Shown here in pieces: positions 34,225 to 46,628 of a stretch of DNA of 64,000 nucleotides. Origin of the DNA: Cutaneotrichosporon cavernicola (taxonomy: Eukaryota > Basidiomycota > Tremellomycetes > Trichosporonales > Trichosporonaceae); assembly GCF_030864355.1 (NCBI RefSeq), contig NC_083398.1, forward strand, positions 1,240,001 through 1,304,000, given 5' to 3'. The translations under genes and the position numbers were made by a program. How positions within the stretch are numbered: position 1 is the stretch's first letter; every line of letters starts with the position of its first letter. The notes under the pieces are model-generated. The model made no database searches. It had not been told where the DNA came from and saw nothing but the letters and a program-made list of their open reading frames with translations.

Positions 34225-37200
34225 GATGGGCAACCTGGATGGGGGATGGGGGATGTGGAATGAAGGATGAGGGTTGGGTGTTCAGGTCGGACGGCTCGGT
34301 GGCAAGGATCAGAACCCTTTTGCTTGCGTTCGCTAGTGCTAGTCTGCTCGTGAGGGGGAAGAGAGGGTGGCAATGGGAAGCACGATGAGTTGGATGATGG
34401 ATGGCGAGTTGGATGATGACGCGTTGTGGCCGATTGAGTCGTTGTAAGCACCACCACGTGCAAGCGCAGTCACCCAAACTACCTGGCAGGTCATGGCTTA
34501 TGTACATTGTGGGGGAATTGTGGGGTAGGGGCTGTGCAAAAACGTGGCAAAAGCGGGGAACTGATTTCATAACAGGAGTACGTAATAAGTTTTGTGTCAT
34601 CATGCCAAGGAGTCAGGAGTCAGAAGGCCAGTACTGTCGCCTGATCGCCATCAGCCAGCGGTGCTGCAAACGCTCTTCATCCTTGAGGACTTGGGGGCAG
34701 GGGGAACGAGGTGGGAGGCAATGCAGGTGTTTGTACGGAACCTGAAAGGCCTTACGTTGGGAACAACCTGTCAGCCTATATGTGCGAGGTGGTTTAAACG
34801 CCTTGGAACACTGGCGCACTGGCACGGGTAAGCCTCCGAACCCAAGTTCATGTCACGTGTCACCACGTGTGTGGATCCTGAAATGGTGGAGACGTGGAGG
34901 GAGACATGAATGAGAGGGGTTTCTATGTTTCTGTCTCTTTAGACTTTCGGATAGATGGGTGGGCCGGGTAGGGTGCCTTTTGATTCTTATCTCAGCGGGA
35001 ATAACGGTTATCGTCTTGTCAATTTACCCCACACGGTTACTCCTTGCCGCCTCGAGCTTGGAGGTGGAGGTGCGGAAACGGTAACGTAAACACTCCTGAC
35101 AACACTCCTGACCTGTTGCGTTAAAACATCTAGGTGCTTCTCGTTTCAAGCTTGCAATGACTAGTGGCTTGTCTGTCCCTCTTGGATGGAAGTGGGTTTG
35201 TCGAGGGTGGGTATGCACAGCCTCCAGTTCCCTGCCCCATGTAAGAAACGGGGTTAGATCGACAACGATAGGGGGTCACAGGTCACGCTGCACTACGCTA
35301 CGTCTACGTAGTCACGTTCTTTTGTTTACATCTTGGCTACATCGGTAGAGCGTACCGGTTTTGGAACAGTTAGGTTTGGAGCGGGAACGTTAACATTTCG
35401 TTTATACCACAGGGTACTTTTAAACCAGATCCGCAAGCTCCCGTAGCTGCCTATCAGCTTCCCATGACTTGTCCCATCTGCTGGTTTCACTGCACCGTTG
35501 ACAGGATCGCAGACGCCAGTAGGTACTGCAAGATGCGCATGTATCTAAGCGCACGCTATCAGTACTTTAGTAACAGGGGTGGCCTACTGATAGTAATTTG
35601 TGTGACATGAGGACCTTCGGCGGGCATGTTATCCGGGGCCGCCGGTTCAGCCGGGAACACTTGCAATGGGACCTGCGTCCCGCTCCCCCTGGCCCTGAGC
35701 GGGAGTCTCCAGCTTTCTAGGCCCCGAGAACTAGAGGAAGGAATACCAATGTTCTTAACTTTGGTTTGTGCATCCGGCTCAGGTTGCATTCCGAGTTGAT
35801 CGTTCCCCACCTGAGTCTGTAACTGGATGGAAGACTGGTGGGCGCCGATGCGCCCAGAGGGCCATGTGCTTGTTCTCCGAAATCTAACCGGCAGTCACTG
35901 CCTGGCCGCCTGCGCCCAACTACGAATGTCGACTGGTAGGGGACAAGTCCTCCTCGCGGCGGCTCAGGCTTCACCTACCGAGCAAACTTGCCGTACGAAT
36001 TGCAAGTACCAAGTTAGAAAGGGAACGCCAAAGTGGCTTCCATTTGGCGGCCTGGACTGAGTTGGCCTGAAGCTGCCACGTGACATGCAGGACGCCACCC
36101 GTTGGCCGTTGGCCGTCGGGCCGCCATTGTAGTGAGACGAACCTGTTTCATCGGTCTCATTAGCCCCAAGGCTGAGCTCGGGGCATGGTATTCAGTACAT
36201 TCAGTACCTGAGTTGCCTGATGCCTGAGGCTATGGATCATTGTAGTAGGATATGAGAGGAGGAGGAGGATGTAGAGCGTCAAAGGGAACAAGGATGAAGA
36301 TGAGAGAGTGGATCAAGAGGTTCAATAGGAGAGGATTCAAGATTGGAATACTCATGACCCTGGTCTATTGATTGCTCTCATACCCTTTTCCTTTGAACAC
36401 GTCAGGTTATGGCGGCAGAGGCGGCAATGGCGCTATAACCAATAGCCAACTATAGAGCTACAGAGCTACAGAGCTACAGAGCTACAGAGCTACAGAGCTA
36501 CAGAGCTAAAGAGATCCAGTGATCCAGTGGTCCAGTGATCCAGAATTGGAAAGGACAAAGGTAGACGCTAAAGCCCAATCTCTGATCTCTGTCAACATGG
36601 TCAACTCTCCTGATCTCCTGAGTCCTTGGGGTCTCCGCCACCAATCCCACCTGGACTTGGCTTTCTCTCGGTTTGGTTTGTCTCACACATGCCTCGGAGG
36701 CCGATAGGGAGCGACCCTGCCTTTTGACTAGACAAACTGAATCCAATGCATCGTGGAAGGTGCGCGACTCCTATGCTGTTGATTTCAATTGGGGCTACAG
36801 AACAGGTCTAGAGGAGCGCGCAAGCTGTGAGGGGTTTTGGATGAGAGAATTGGACAAGTGGTACGAGAAAGGCACAGATGAGTTTTGAGCAGGTCGGACT
36901 GTACTAATCCTACTACGATTACGGGTTACGGGGTTCGGGCCAATTGCTTGATCGCTGGAAACACACAATCGGGCCCAACTTAAACGTCAGGTCAGTCAAG
37001 TTGGTCAGGTCAATCAGGTCTGTTCTGTTGTTAGTTGGTCCAGCCGGTAAAGTGGCCAGTTCCAAGTTGATATGCATCTATCCTCTTGTTCAACCCCTCT
37101 CCATCTATATCATCTATTCATCTAATCATCTATTCATCTATCCATATCCCCACTCACAACCTCAAACTCGTCCCCATTTGACACGCTTAACTTTGCCGTG

Positions 37201-37431
37201 GTTGCATCCTTCCCCTCGTTGACGCACGATCAAGACGTCGTCTCTGTCTCACCTCGGCTTGGCCGCCCCTTCAACCACCCTTCCCCGCCCTTCTCGAACC
37301 TTGGTTCCCACTGTCCGCCTTCTATCGCCATCTTGCTTTCTGTCCATCACCTGTCACCAATCTTACATCTTGCCTCACTACCCCCCAACAAGCCCGCCAT
37401 TCTGCGCGTCAACCCCTTTTTCGACGGCATC
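34225..37431. other. Long intergenic region (3.2 kb) with a pyrimidine-rich leader at the right
   Basis: No supportable gene. It separates the minus-strand carrier-like gene from the plus-strand zinc-cluster gene, so it must hold two divergent promoters. 36230-36330 is purine-rich. 37080-37430 is pyrimidine-rich with repeated ATCTATTC units and looks like the 5' leader of the regulator starting at 37432. Confidence 0.4.
36447..36508. repeat. AGAGCTAC microsatellite
   Basis: About seven tandem copies of an 8-bp AGAGCTAC unit, followed by shorter GATCCAGTG repeats. It lies in the long intergenic region. Confidence 0.85.
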
Positions 37432-40397
37432 ATGAACGACGGCGGCGACCCTCATCGCGTCTTGGCGCGTAATGCCGCCTGTCACCAATGTCGGAGGCGA
37501 AAGCTAGTGAGCCGCCTTCCTCGTCCCAACCCCATCCATGGCCCCTTATCGCGCGCGCATGTGACGAGCGCTCTCGAGCCCGCGACCTACACCTCATGTC
37601 TCGCGCCGTTGATCACCATGCACCGATGGGGCGCCCTGCTGTGACAATCTCGACCATAAACTAGGCGCCCTTTCCCTTGACTGACGTACGTACGCTGTTC
37701 ACTCAACTGACACGTCCAGAAATGCGACGCCGTACGCCCCACCTGTGGGAACTGCCGCAAGCCCCGACAGCGCGGCCCCGAAAAGTACGAGCCACCAGAA
37801 GCATGTTCTTGGGACGAGGCGAGGGACCCATCAGCTCGCACGCTCCGTAAACGCGAGGCCAAGGCGGCGAGACGCATCAACACGGGCAAGCCGCCGCCTG
37901 CGGCCCCGGCGATGTGGGGAAACGGCGTGGCTGGTCCAGCGACACTGTCCATGCACCAGCACCCGGTGATGCATGGCCAACCGGGGTTGCCTCTCCCAGA
38001 ATCCCACGCTCCTCTTGACCCCAGCTATCCTAAGTCATACAACGGTGACAGTGTGCCTCCTTCCATGCTCTCCTCCATGCGTCCTCAAACCATGTCTACA
38101 TCTCCCAATGACCCTCCCCCTCCGCTCCCACTGCCACCACAACATGGTTTCCCCAACAATATCCACTGGGCTGAGCCGCAGCGCTCAGAACCGCATATGA
38201 CCGGTGCCTCTGCCTACCACCAGCAGCAGTACTCTGGGCCAATTTCGGACAACTCATTCCATGGCCACAACTCAACGGGTCCTCCACTCAACCCACAAGT
38301 GTCACAGGTCATGTTCTCGGAGTAGGTCTAGCTGGGGTGGCTGAAGAGCAGGACGCTGACTCACTGTAGCTGGCCTCACGATCTTCCTCACCCAGAGACG
38401 GTGCATCACATGGTCGACGTCTTCTTCGCGCGCGTGCGACTCATTCCGAACATGTTTCACCGTGCCTCGTTCCTTGCCAACCTTACGTTGCCCCCATCTC
38501 ATCGTGACTTCCCAGTGAGTATTCTCTGCCTCCTCAATGAGGTCTCGGCGTCGATCTGCCGATTTCAATCTTTGTACCGGGCGCTGACATGCAGACGTTG
38601 GCGGTTATGCACGGTATCTTGGCGCTCACAGCGCCCTACATTCCGCCAGAGTCGCTTGCTTCCCGGGCCTACTTCCCAGTCGGTTCCCCTCGGGACGCAG
38701 CTGTCCACCCAGAGTATGACTTCAGCCCGCGGTCGTCTCTACATCCGGCGTCCTCGCTCATGACCTTGACCCCGACTAGCATCGGTGACGGGTCGGCGCT
38801 CCACAGGTTCCAAATGTGGCACCGTCGCAAGTCTTACGAGAATCTGAGCCAGCTCGTCACCAACGGGTTGTATCTAATCCAGGCTGTGCAATGTGAGTGC
38901 TCCACGATAACATGTCCCTCTAACATGCCAGCTGCCTTATGTACGACCTGGGTCGACCTCAAGAACGGGTGGTGGTCTGATGTCTGGGTCGAGTCAGGCA
39001 ATGCCGTACGAATGTCCGTACCTCTCCATCTCAACCTTTCATCCAGTTCGTGCAATTTGTGATCAAGGCTGACAGTCGCAGAGAGTGAGGCTGATCCACT
39101 ATCGCACAATATTGGGTCCATCCTCCGCGAAGCGGGCACCGAACTTGAGCAGGCGCAGCGTGACCGTGTCTGGTGGTGCGTCTATCTCACAGAACGAGCT
39201 GCGGCTTGCGGGTCGCTGTGGCCCAACGCAATTGCCGACGACGACATCACGGTCGAACTGCCGATCACTCGCCACATCTTCGACAGTGGGGTGGGTGACC
39301 TTGTAGGTGTTCAGACCTTCCAGTCGCCAAACTTTTACTCGCACCACCCGTCGCAACACCGTGACACACTTTGCATGTACATTAAAGTCACGCGCGTCAT
39401 GTCGGACGTGCTCACTTTCATGCGCAAGTATTCGCGAGGCCTCCACACTTTCCAGCGGTTCTTCTCTGATCCAAACTTCCAGCAAGTGTTCAACAACATT
39501 GGTACGCTGCGCTCCAGCATGCCCGAGGAGTTCCGGACGAGCACCACAAACACGCCCCACGGGCCCGTTGTCGATCCAGACAAGTACATCGTGATCGACC
39601 TCTTGCACTGTGCTCTCATTACCATCGGAGGACCCCTCATCACCCACCAGACTTGGATGCTGCCCCAGGCGCGCCACATTTTGCACGAGATTCGCCACGT
39701 CGTGTCCAACTACCTCGAACTCGCCGCAACGTCCTTTGACATCACGCAACTCTCGGTGCACGTCTCGTTCATCTGGTTTTCGGCTGCGCGCAACCTGATC
39801 CGCTTCATCCACTGTGCCATGAAATCCGACCTGGTGCAGGCGCAGATGGAACTGCCGGCTTTCGATGCTGACCTGCGGCAGCTCATGGGCGCCCTCGCAC
39901 GTATGGGCGAGCGTTTTCCCACTGCATTGCGCTACGCCAAGGTTCTCGAGGCCACGAGGGCGAGGCCTATCGAGCCAGTTGGCGAGATTATCGTGCTCAA
40001 CCGCGACGAGAATATCTTCGACTCGGAATACGGCGGCAACCTCCCGCGCAAGACGCCCTCGTCCTCATCGACAGTAAGCCCGACGGTATTCCAAGACGTG
40101 ACACCGGTCAACCCCGGCTCGTCCAAGACGGGTTCGCCTCCAAACCCACCTGGTGTGTCGCCCTTACTCGGCACTGGTAGGCCTCAGCAGCCACAACAGC
40201 CCGAGGCACAGATGGGGGCGCAGAACGTGTACTACTCAGATGACGCCAAGGACTTCTCGCAGTGGTTCAAGCCAGAGGCTTTCGACGTGTCGACGTACTC
40301 GTTCGACGTCGAGGCCATGACGCAGCTCGTCAACGCACACGGGCCCAACGGGCCCAACATGCAGTTTGACGGGAGCATGCTCGCGTTCCCAAACTAG
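37432..40397 (+). CDS. Zn2Cys6 transcription factor with fungal-specific regulatory domain
   Basis: Exons 37432-37506, 37720-38321, 38370-38514, 38595-38892, 38932-39045 and 39082-40397; introns of 213, 48, 80, 39 and 36 nt; 849 residues. Zinc-cluster cysteines are C17, C20, C27, C34, C37 and C54; the last loop is long (16 residues), as in some basidiomycete regulators. The fungal transcription-factor domain starts DWPHDLPHPETVHHMVDVFFARV and continues with MHGILALTAPYIPPES, GWWSDVWVESGNAVRMSVPLHLN and RVWWCVYLTERAAA. A Pro/His-rich linker separates the two. Intron 1 splits the zinc cluster between L25 and K26. The fifth intron is the least certain: the acceptor at 39081 was preferred over one at 39075 because of branch spacing. 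Targets unknown. Convergent with a second regulator at 41101. Confidence 0.85.
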
Positions 40398-41100
40398 GCG
40401 CCTCGTCCTCTCCGCACACACACTAATCGGATCGGAAGGGAGCCAGCACATGGATTATTTGCCTGCCCAGCACTTTTATGTCTGCCGCGACACCTGTCTG
40501 CGCCCATCTACTCCCCGATTGCTGTCTCTCCATGTAGCCTGTATTTTTGGGCGGCCATGCGCACGCTACCACGCTTCTGCATGTGCTCTGTGATCCCGAG
40601 GTCCTGACGTTATTGACGGAAATATTCGGAAGCAGCTATCGCGGCTTGTATGTGCGCACTCTGAGGCAGCGTTATCAACTCTCCTTGAACTCACTGAGGA
40701 TTGGGGCAGTTGAAGCGAGGGCATCGGTCTCTGTATGGTAACAGCAGCTGAAACGCAATCCGGCCAGCTCTGTCTGGCCATGACCTTGTGAGGCGCCTGT
40801 GACTAAATATGCATACGACGCCGTGGCGTCTGGGGGCTTGTGTCCCTGGTCATGTCTGTACAATCCGCATCAGTGTACCTGTATTCCCCGCGTGTCTGTG
40901 CCGTCGTGGACCAGTCGGCCTCCTCCACTCAGTGCTCGGATCTCTCTACTCTGGCGGAACCACGGCTCCTTCCCGTCCCTTCGGTCGGCTCCCCAACCTC
41001 CTCACCACCACCATCCAATGAACTCTCACGATGACGATGCTACCACTCCCTTCCTCCCTTCCTTATCCATTCCAACCATCTCCTTCCCTGCTCTCCACAC
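40398..41100. other. Interval between two convergent regulators
   Basis: About 700 bp holding the 3' ends of two convergent zinc-cluster genes. 40930-41100 is pyrimidine-rich on the plus strand. No gene seen. Confidence 0.35.
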
Positions 41101-44013
41101 CTACGCCCACCCGCTCGCTCCCGGACTATACTCGAGCGGCGGGTAGGGGAACCACGCGTCGAGAGCGAGCGTGTCGTCGGGCTGCGCGACGATGGCGTCG
41201 GCGTCTCCGAACAGCTGCTCGGCGAGGAAAAAGTCAAGCGGAAGCCCATCAGGCGTGGTTTCCAACCCCGATCCAGAAACGTCGGGAAGCGGGACGCTGC
41301 CGCTGGTCGGCGAGCCGCGCGACGCCGGCGGAAGCACATGCTTGCGCCGTGCGCGCCGCAGAATGTCCCGGATCTGCTGGGCGAATTGGAAGCCCGGTAC
41401 TGGCGTTAGTAGCTGCGGTTCAGGTAGCCCGAATGCCGAGCAAAATACGTACCCCGCGCTAGAATCTGCGTCACGGCCTCGAGGTCGCGGCCCGTCTGTC
41501 GAAGGTCGACGGCGTCGGGCATGAGGCTCGTGAGGCGGATGACCATGCGGGCGGCGAACGCAACCCCGATATGCGTGTAGTAGTTGGCCTTTGCAAAGTT
41601 TGTGGCATAGGCTTCGCCACGGAGCGCCATCTCCACGAGCGTCTGGGCAGACGCAAGAGCCTGTCGCAGCCACTGGGCACGGTGCTCGCTCAGGTGCGTC
41701 ATGTCGCGCCGACTGCGCACGCCGTGTAGGATACGGCTGTTGGTGTGCAGCAGGGCGTGCGAGTACTGCGTGGTGAGGCTCTCGCGGAGAAACGAGCTCT
41801 TGGGCTCCCGGCCCTCGTAGTAGGCATCCCACTCTTTGAACCAGGCTGCGTAGGCAGCATTGGCAGACTCAATGCGCTCGTCCAGGTCGGGGATGCGTGT
41901 TGCCGCTGGCCATATGCTGAATGGTTGGTGGAGCGGGAGACGATGGGTCAGGAGCTGGCATGTTGCCACGAGTCGCGAGTCGGTACGGATCGCGAGTGGG
42001 TGTTCGAGGAAACGACGGGCGTGCGTGATCGTGTCCTCGGCTGCGAACAGGGCCGGGCGGCCCAGGTTGAACGCCATCTCAAACTCGGACTTGTACAACT
42101 ATGGTCAGCGAAGCCAGGTTTGAAACACATACGGCGAGCCATAGACGGGCGCCGACGACGAGGGGCCGCTCTTCTGAGAGCTCAGCGGCACTCTTGCCAG
42201 CACCCATGCCCATCTGGCTCAGGTACGGCAGGCAACGGTAGAGACCCATGTCCATCCTGGTGTCAGGGCACCCACGAGAGCACTCACGCTATGCGAAGCG
42301 CGTGTCCGCCGGGACGCCAAGACGTGTCGCCCCATGACGCCATGACGATCATGGCCTGCAGAACCTCGATGCGCGCAACCGGAGTGAAGAGCGTGTGCAT
42401 GCCTGGTGTCAGTCTGCTGTTCTGCACTGCTGCAGTTCAATTAATTGAATTGAGGAGCCGCAGCAGGTACTCACCAATCATCTCTGCGTGCTCTCGGCAC
42501 TGCGTCTGGAGTGCACTTGGTGGACTACCAGCATCCTCAATCTTGGACCCGACCATAACGATGGCGGTCACGGCGAACGGGGAGCGCTCACAAAGACTCT
42601 CCCACGTGTCGACTTCGGGGTCAAAGATTGGCACATAGACCTGCGCCTGCATGAAGAGATTGAAGAGCGCGCGGCCCTTGGAGTCGATACAGAACCCCAT
42701 CTGCACGGGGTTGTGCCACTGCGTGTTGTCCCCGCGCTGGGTGGGCAACGCGCGGCGCAGCTGTGGGTCCGCGAGTCGCGCCTTCTTGCGCGGCGGGCCT
42801 GGTGAGAGATCGTAGTTGAACAACTGAGGCCGGGGCTGTATCGCCGGGGCCTCCTCCTCGCCGTCTTGCCCGTCGGCCTTGAGGCGCGCCGCCTCGGCCA
42901 GACTGAGCATGTTGTTGTAGATGACGGCGCTGGGTTCGAGGGGATCATCCTCGTCGTCGCTGGGTGCACCTGAGTCGGGCGGCGGTGACGGGGTACGTGT
43001 ACGCTCGTTCGAGGCGCGCTCAGCGCGTTCGATGGGCGGCGTCGTGTGCCACCGCGGCATGCCTGACGGCTGGCCCAGGGGACCGGGATGGGCCGGCTGG
43101 GGTTGGACCGGCTGCAGATTGGTGGGACCTGGGTGCGCCCCCCCATGGGATGGATAGTGGTGGAGAGTAAGAGACGACGGCGTGCTGGTGGTGTGCGCCG
43201 TGGTGCCGGGATGAGTGGCGTGCATGCTGCTCGAATGTGACGCGTTGCTACTCTGACGCCTCGGCACGCGAGGCAGCGCCGACGTCGAGACTGGTGGCGT
43301 GTAGCCCGGCGCTGGGGGACTGAGAAGCGGCGCAGGTCCAGGGAAGGGTGTGCCTCCGCCAGCTGACGAGGTGAAGAGAGGCGGCACAACATAGGTCGGC
43401 TGAGTAGCGGCTCTGACCGCCGCTCTCTGTAGCGAGATGAGCTCAGTGAGCGAGCGTTGCACGACCGTCATCTGATCCTCGACCACCTTGAGGCGACTGG
43501 CGTTAACGCGGCGCTCCATTCCCTCCTCTGCGCGGCTCCTTCCTCCGTACGTCCCTCTCCGTTCCACTTCTTCTGCTCGCTCGCTCCATAAGATAACGAC
43601 CTCGCTCATAATGCTGGAGACAGTCGCACCACTCGTGACTCACTCTTCCACCTTGCTCGCCTTGCTCTTCCGCGGCCCATCAAAGGTACACTCGTGCCGG
43701 CTCTGGCGGCAACGATTACACGGAGGGTTCTCCTTGCCAATACACTTCATCTTCATTCTGTGGCAGAAGTCCTGCTGTCAGTGACGGGGCCGAAGGCCGG
43801 ACACCAGGCTCCGATAGAGACGAGGTTGGGGCGCAGAGGCAGCACAGAAGGAGCGGACTCACGCAAGCGCCTGGTGTTAGCATCCATCCGTAGCGCCGCA
43901 GCCATACCCCGCGCCGCGTGCAGGGGAGTCGTCATTCACTCACGATTGTTCTTCCTCTCCTCCGTCGCTTCCTGTTTCTCGTCGTCGGGAGTGGTTGCGG
44001 CTGAGTCTGTCAT
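41101..44013 (-). CDS. Zn2Cys6 transcription factor with an 8-nt microexon in the zinc cluster
   Basis: Exons 43944-44013, 43863-43870 (8 nt), 43644-43771, 42475-43613, 42288-42402, 42133-42256, 41453-42098 and 41101-41399; introns of 73, 90, 30, 72, 31, 34 and 53 nt; 842 residues. Zinc cluster C26-x2-C29-x6-C36-x7-C44-x2-C47-x6-C54, with R24-A25-C26 coming from the microexon. Next come a short coiled coil (ERRVNASRLKVVEDQMTVVQRSL), a Pro/Ser-rich stretch, and the fungal-specific domain (ALFNLFMQAQVYVPIFDPEVDTWESL, VARIEVLQAMIVMASWGDTSWRPGGHALRIAMDMGLYRCLPYL). The acceptor before exon 3 reads CAGCAG; only the distal CAG gives the canonical Cx2C spacing. A nuclear regulator; targets unknown. 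Confidence 0.85.
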
Positions 44014-44514
44014 GTTTGATACGAGGTGCAATGAGCAAAGGGAAGGGTGGGAATAGGGAGTGCGAGACGGACGGGGTTGTGCATCGGGTGCTCATCGATC
44101 AGCACGAGTGGGCGCGATCGGGCATTCGGGTACACGGGCACAAGTTGTGATGCCGTACTCGGTGACCGAAGAGAATGCAAGAGTGAGTACAACGCGGGCG
44201 AGACTTGCGAGGTTGCTACGTGACTTGATATGTGTAGAACAACGAGAACGAGAGACCAGCAACCACAGGGCCCGATTAGACTCAGTCTTGAAACCTCGGC
44301 CACCACCGGCAGGGCCGGGCCGGGCTGATTCTGAATGTCCCCTCCCCCAGCGGCTCGCCCGGTTCAGGTGCGGAAAACTCCCCAGCTGCACCAGCAGTTA
44401 GATTCATTGCCATAACGAGGCTACATATACATCTACATGCAAATACTAGCATATAATCACGTCTCCCCCCGCCTCAGATGCACATGCCTCTACACACTCT
44501 ACACAGTCTACTCT
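44014..44514. other. Promoter interval of the microexon-containing regulator
   Basis: 500 bp between the Q/P-rich gene's 3' end and the regulator's start; both are minus-strand. It must hold the regulator's promoter. No further feature seen. Confidence 0.35.
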
Positions 44515-46628
44515 CTACTTCGAATCGAACCGCTTCCCCGGCGTCACTTCACGGAGCGACTCCTCATCTGCCTCCTCCTCACCCCACCGAGGTCTGCCTA
44601 CGCCGCCACCCTCGCCCATCTCCGGCGGTGCGAACGAGAACGGCGACGGGATCTCGTTGCCACCTGACACGCCCGCGAACGTCGTTGAGAACGGCGACGG
44701 TTCCGCATAGATGTTGTACATGTTCGGCGTTCCTATGCCGTTGGTCGCCGCTCCACTGGGCATCGCAGGAGCTGCACAGGCTGGCGGCCCGGCCCCAAAT
44801 CCGCCGACGACGGGGTGAGGCGCCGCGACCCCGTTTGCCTGCGGAGAGGGCATGGAGAGTCCCATCGGGTTGAGGAACGGGTTCTGAGCAAGCGGCGCAG
44901 GGCCGGGACCGGGGAACTGATGTGGTAGGAAGTTTGTGGTGGGATTGCTTGGCGAAGCGGATACCTGTCCACTGGCCTGGCGCCCATACCCGACTGCCTG
45001 GCGCTGCAGTCTCTCGAACTGCTGCACGCTGGGGCTCATACGAGGTGGGCTAGTGTGCGCCAGTGGGTCGGACGTGCTGCGCTCGGCCTCGTCACCAGGC
45101 GTCATAATGCCCAGACCAGCGTTGATATTCATGAACGGACGAGGCGGCCGACCCATCGCCGGGTTGCTAGTCGGGTTACGTATGCTGGGGTGAAGTCCAG
45201 CCATCTGCGGATGTTGCGCGTAGTACGGTGAGCCTTGTCTCACCATTGCCGATTGACGTTGGAAGTGGGCCATTATCTGGGCCTGCTGTTGCTGCTGCTG
45301 TTGCATATGCTGATGAATCACCTGCTGTTGCTGCTGTGGAGTTAACGCTGGCCGCATGAAGCTTTGCGGGAGCAACGGGTAGGTCTGGTTGGGGAGCATG
45401 TAGCTGTGGACGCCTTGAGGAGGGCCAGGAGCTGGTCCAGGTGTCATGTTCTGGTCCTCCTGCTGAGTCGATGGGATCTGAGGTGTCTGGATAGATGTAT
45501 GCCGCCCTGGCATTGAGAATGACGGGTTCCTCGCGGTATCGGACATGAGCGGCTGTGATGCGTCGCGGAACATGGGGGTGGTTGTGAGTGCCGAGGGCGG
45601 CGGATGCGGATCGCCGTGGGACGACCCAGTCAAGTTGAGCGGATGGAGTGGGTGATGGTGTCCTTCGGACTGGTGCGCCGAGCTGGGAAGAACAGGAGAG
45701 GGGTTCGCGCTCTCCACCTTGACCTCGGGTAAGGGTAACGGCGCTACCGTGACAGGCTGTGTTATCGAGCCGATGTTGAACGCGACACCATTGGCGTAGC
45801 TTATTGAGTTGTTGGGCGTATTCATCGGGGCGCGCGGAGGCGGCTGCCCAATGCCCAGTATGCCCCGGTCGCCGATGTTAGGTGGGATGGTCGAAGGACG
45901 GTTCTCGGTATTGTTGTGGAAGAGACCCAGGGAGCCGGCGGACAGACCATTCTCCCCCGGTCTTGGTACGCCAGCAGCCTGAGAAGTCGACTCGCAGGCT
46001 GCACCGGTGACGCCCTCATCCAGCGTCGGCGTCGGAGGCATGGAAGCAGACTGGCCTAGCTTGACCTTGAGCAGCTCGCGCATGATAAGCCCAGTCTCGC
46101 GCATACAGAGACTGAGCTCGCGAATCTGGGCGCTCTGTGCCTCGAGGAGTCTGCGGACGTTGGGAGGAGTCGACGGGCCCCACACTGGCACGGCCGTGGC
46201 AGTTCCCGAGTGACTCGAGTTGGAATTTGGCTCCCCAGGATGTGAGGCTGTGGACAGGGACTGTGATGTGACACGGTGGCCGGGGGCATGACTCAGAGTG
46301 GGTGTTTCTGGTGGATCAGTGTTGATGACGCGACGGCGGCGAATGGGCGAGCGTGGGGCGACGACCTGGCGTCAGCACAGCACAGCTTGCAGCGCACCTC
46401 GTCGTCATCGCCGGTGATCTGATTGTGTGGCATCGTCTGTGACCCGCCCATGCCCGCTGTCTCCGCGGCCTCGGCCGCCTCTTGCTCCTTGCGCTGAGCC
46501 ACCTTGGTCCGCTTTGGCGCGTCGCCTGGCGCGCGCTTTGTCTCTTTCGGCTTGGGAGACTTCTTGCGCTTGCGTCCGGCTGCATTGGTAGTTGACCCCG
46601 GACCGGTCGTTGAAGCCTGCTGGGACAT
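44515..46628 (-). CDS. Q/P-rich, probably nuclear, disordered protein, unidentified
   Basis: Exons 46398-46628 and 44515-46365 with a 32-nt intron (46366-46397; CTGAC branch); 693 residues. The N-terminus has a strongly basic patch that looks like a nuclear localisation signal (GRKRKKSPKPKETKR, then PKRTK). Around residues 150-190 is a short amphipathic helix (VRRLLEAQSAQIRELSLCMRETGLIMRELLKVK) that could mediate dimerisation. The rest is Pro/Gln/Ser/Asn-rich, with polyglutamine runs (QQQQQVIHQHMQQQQQQQAQ). This composition is typical of transcriptional co-regulators, but no domain is recognisable and I assign no specific function. Without the intron the N-terminal exon would stop shortly after, so the junction EV-VAPRSPIRRRR is well supported. 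Confidence 0.72.

Noticed and set aside
39291..39314. 24-nt candidate intron GTGGGT...TTCAG in the zinc-cluster gene
   Set aside because: No branch-like CTNAC before the acceptor, and the sequence is open and in frame, so I keep it as exon.
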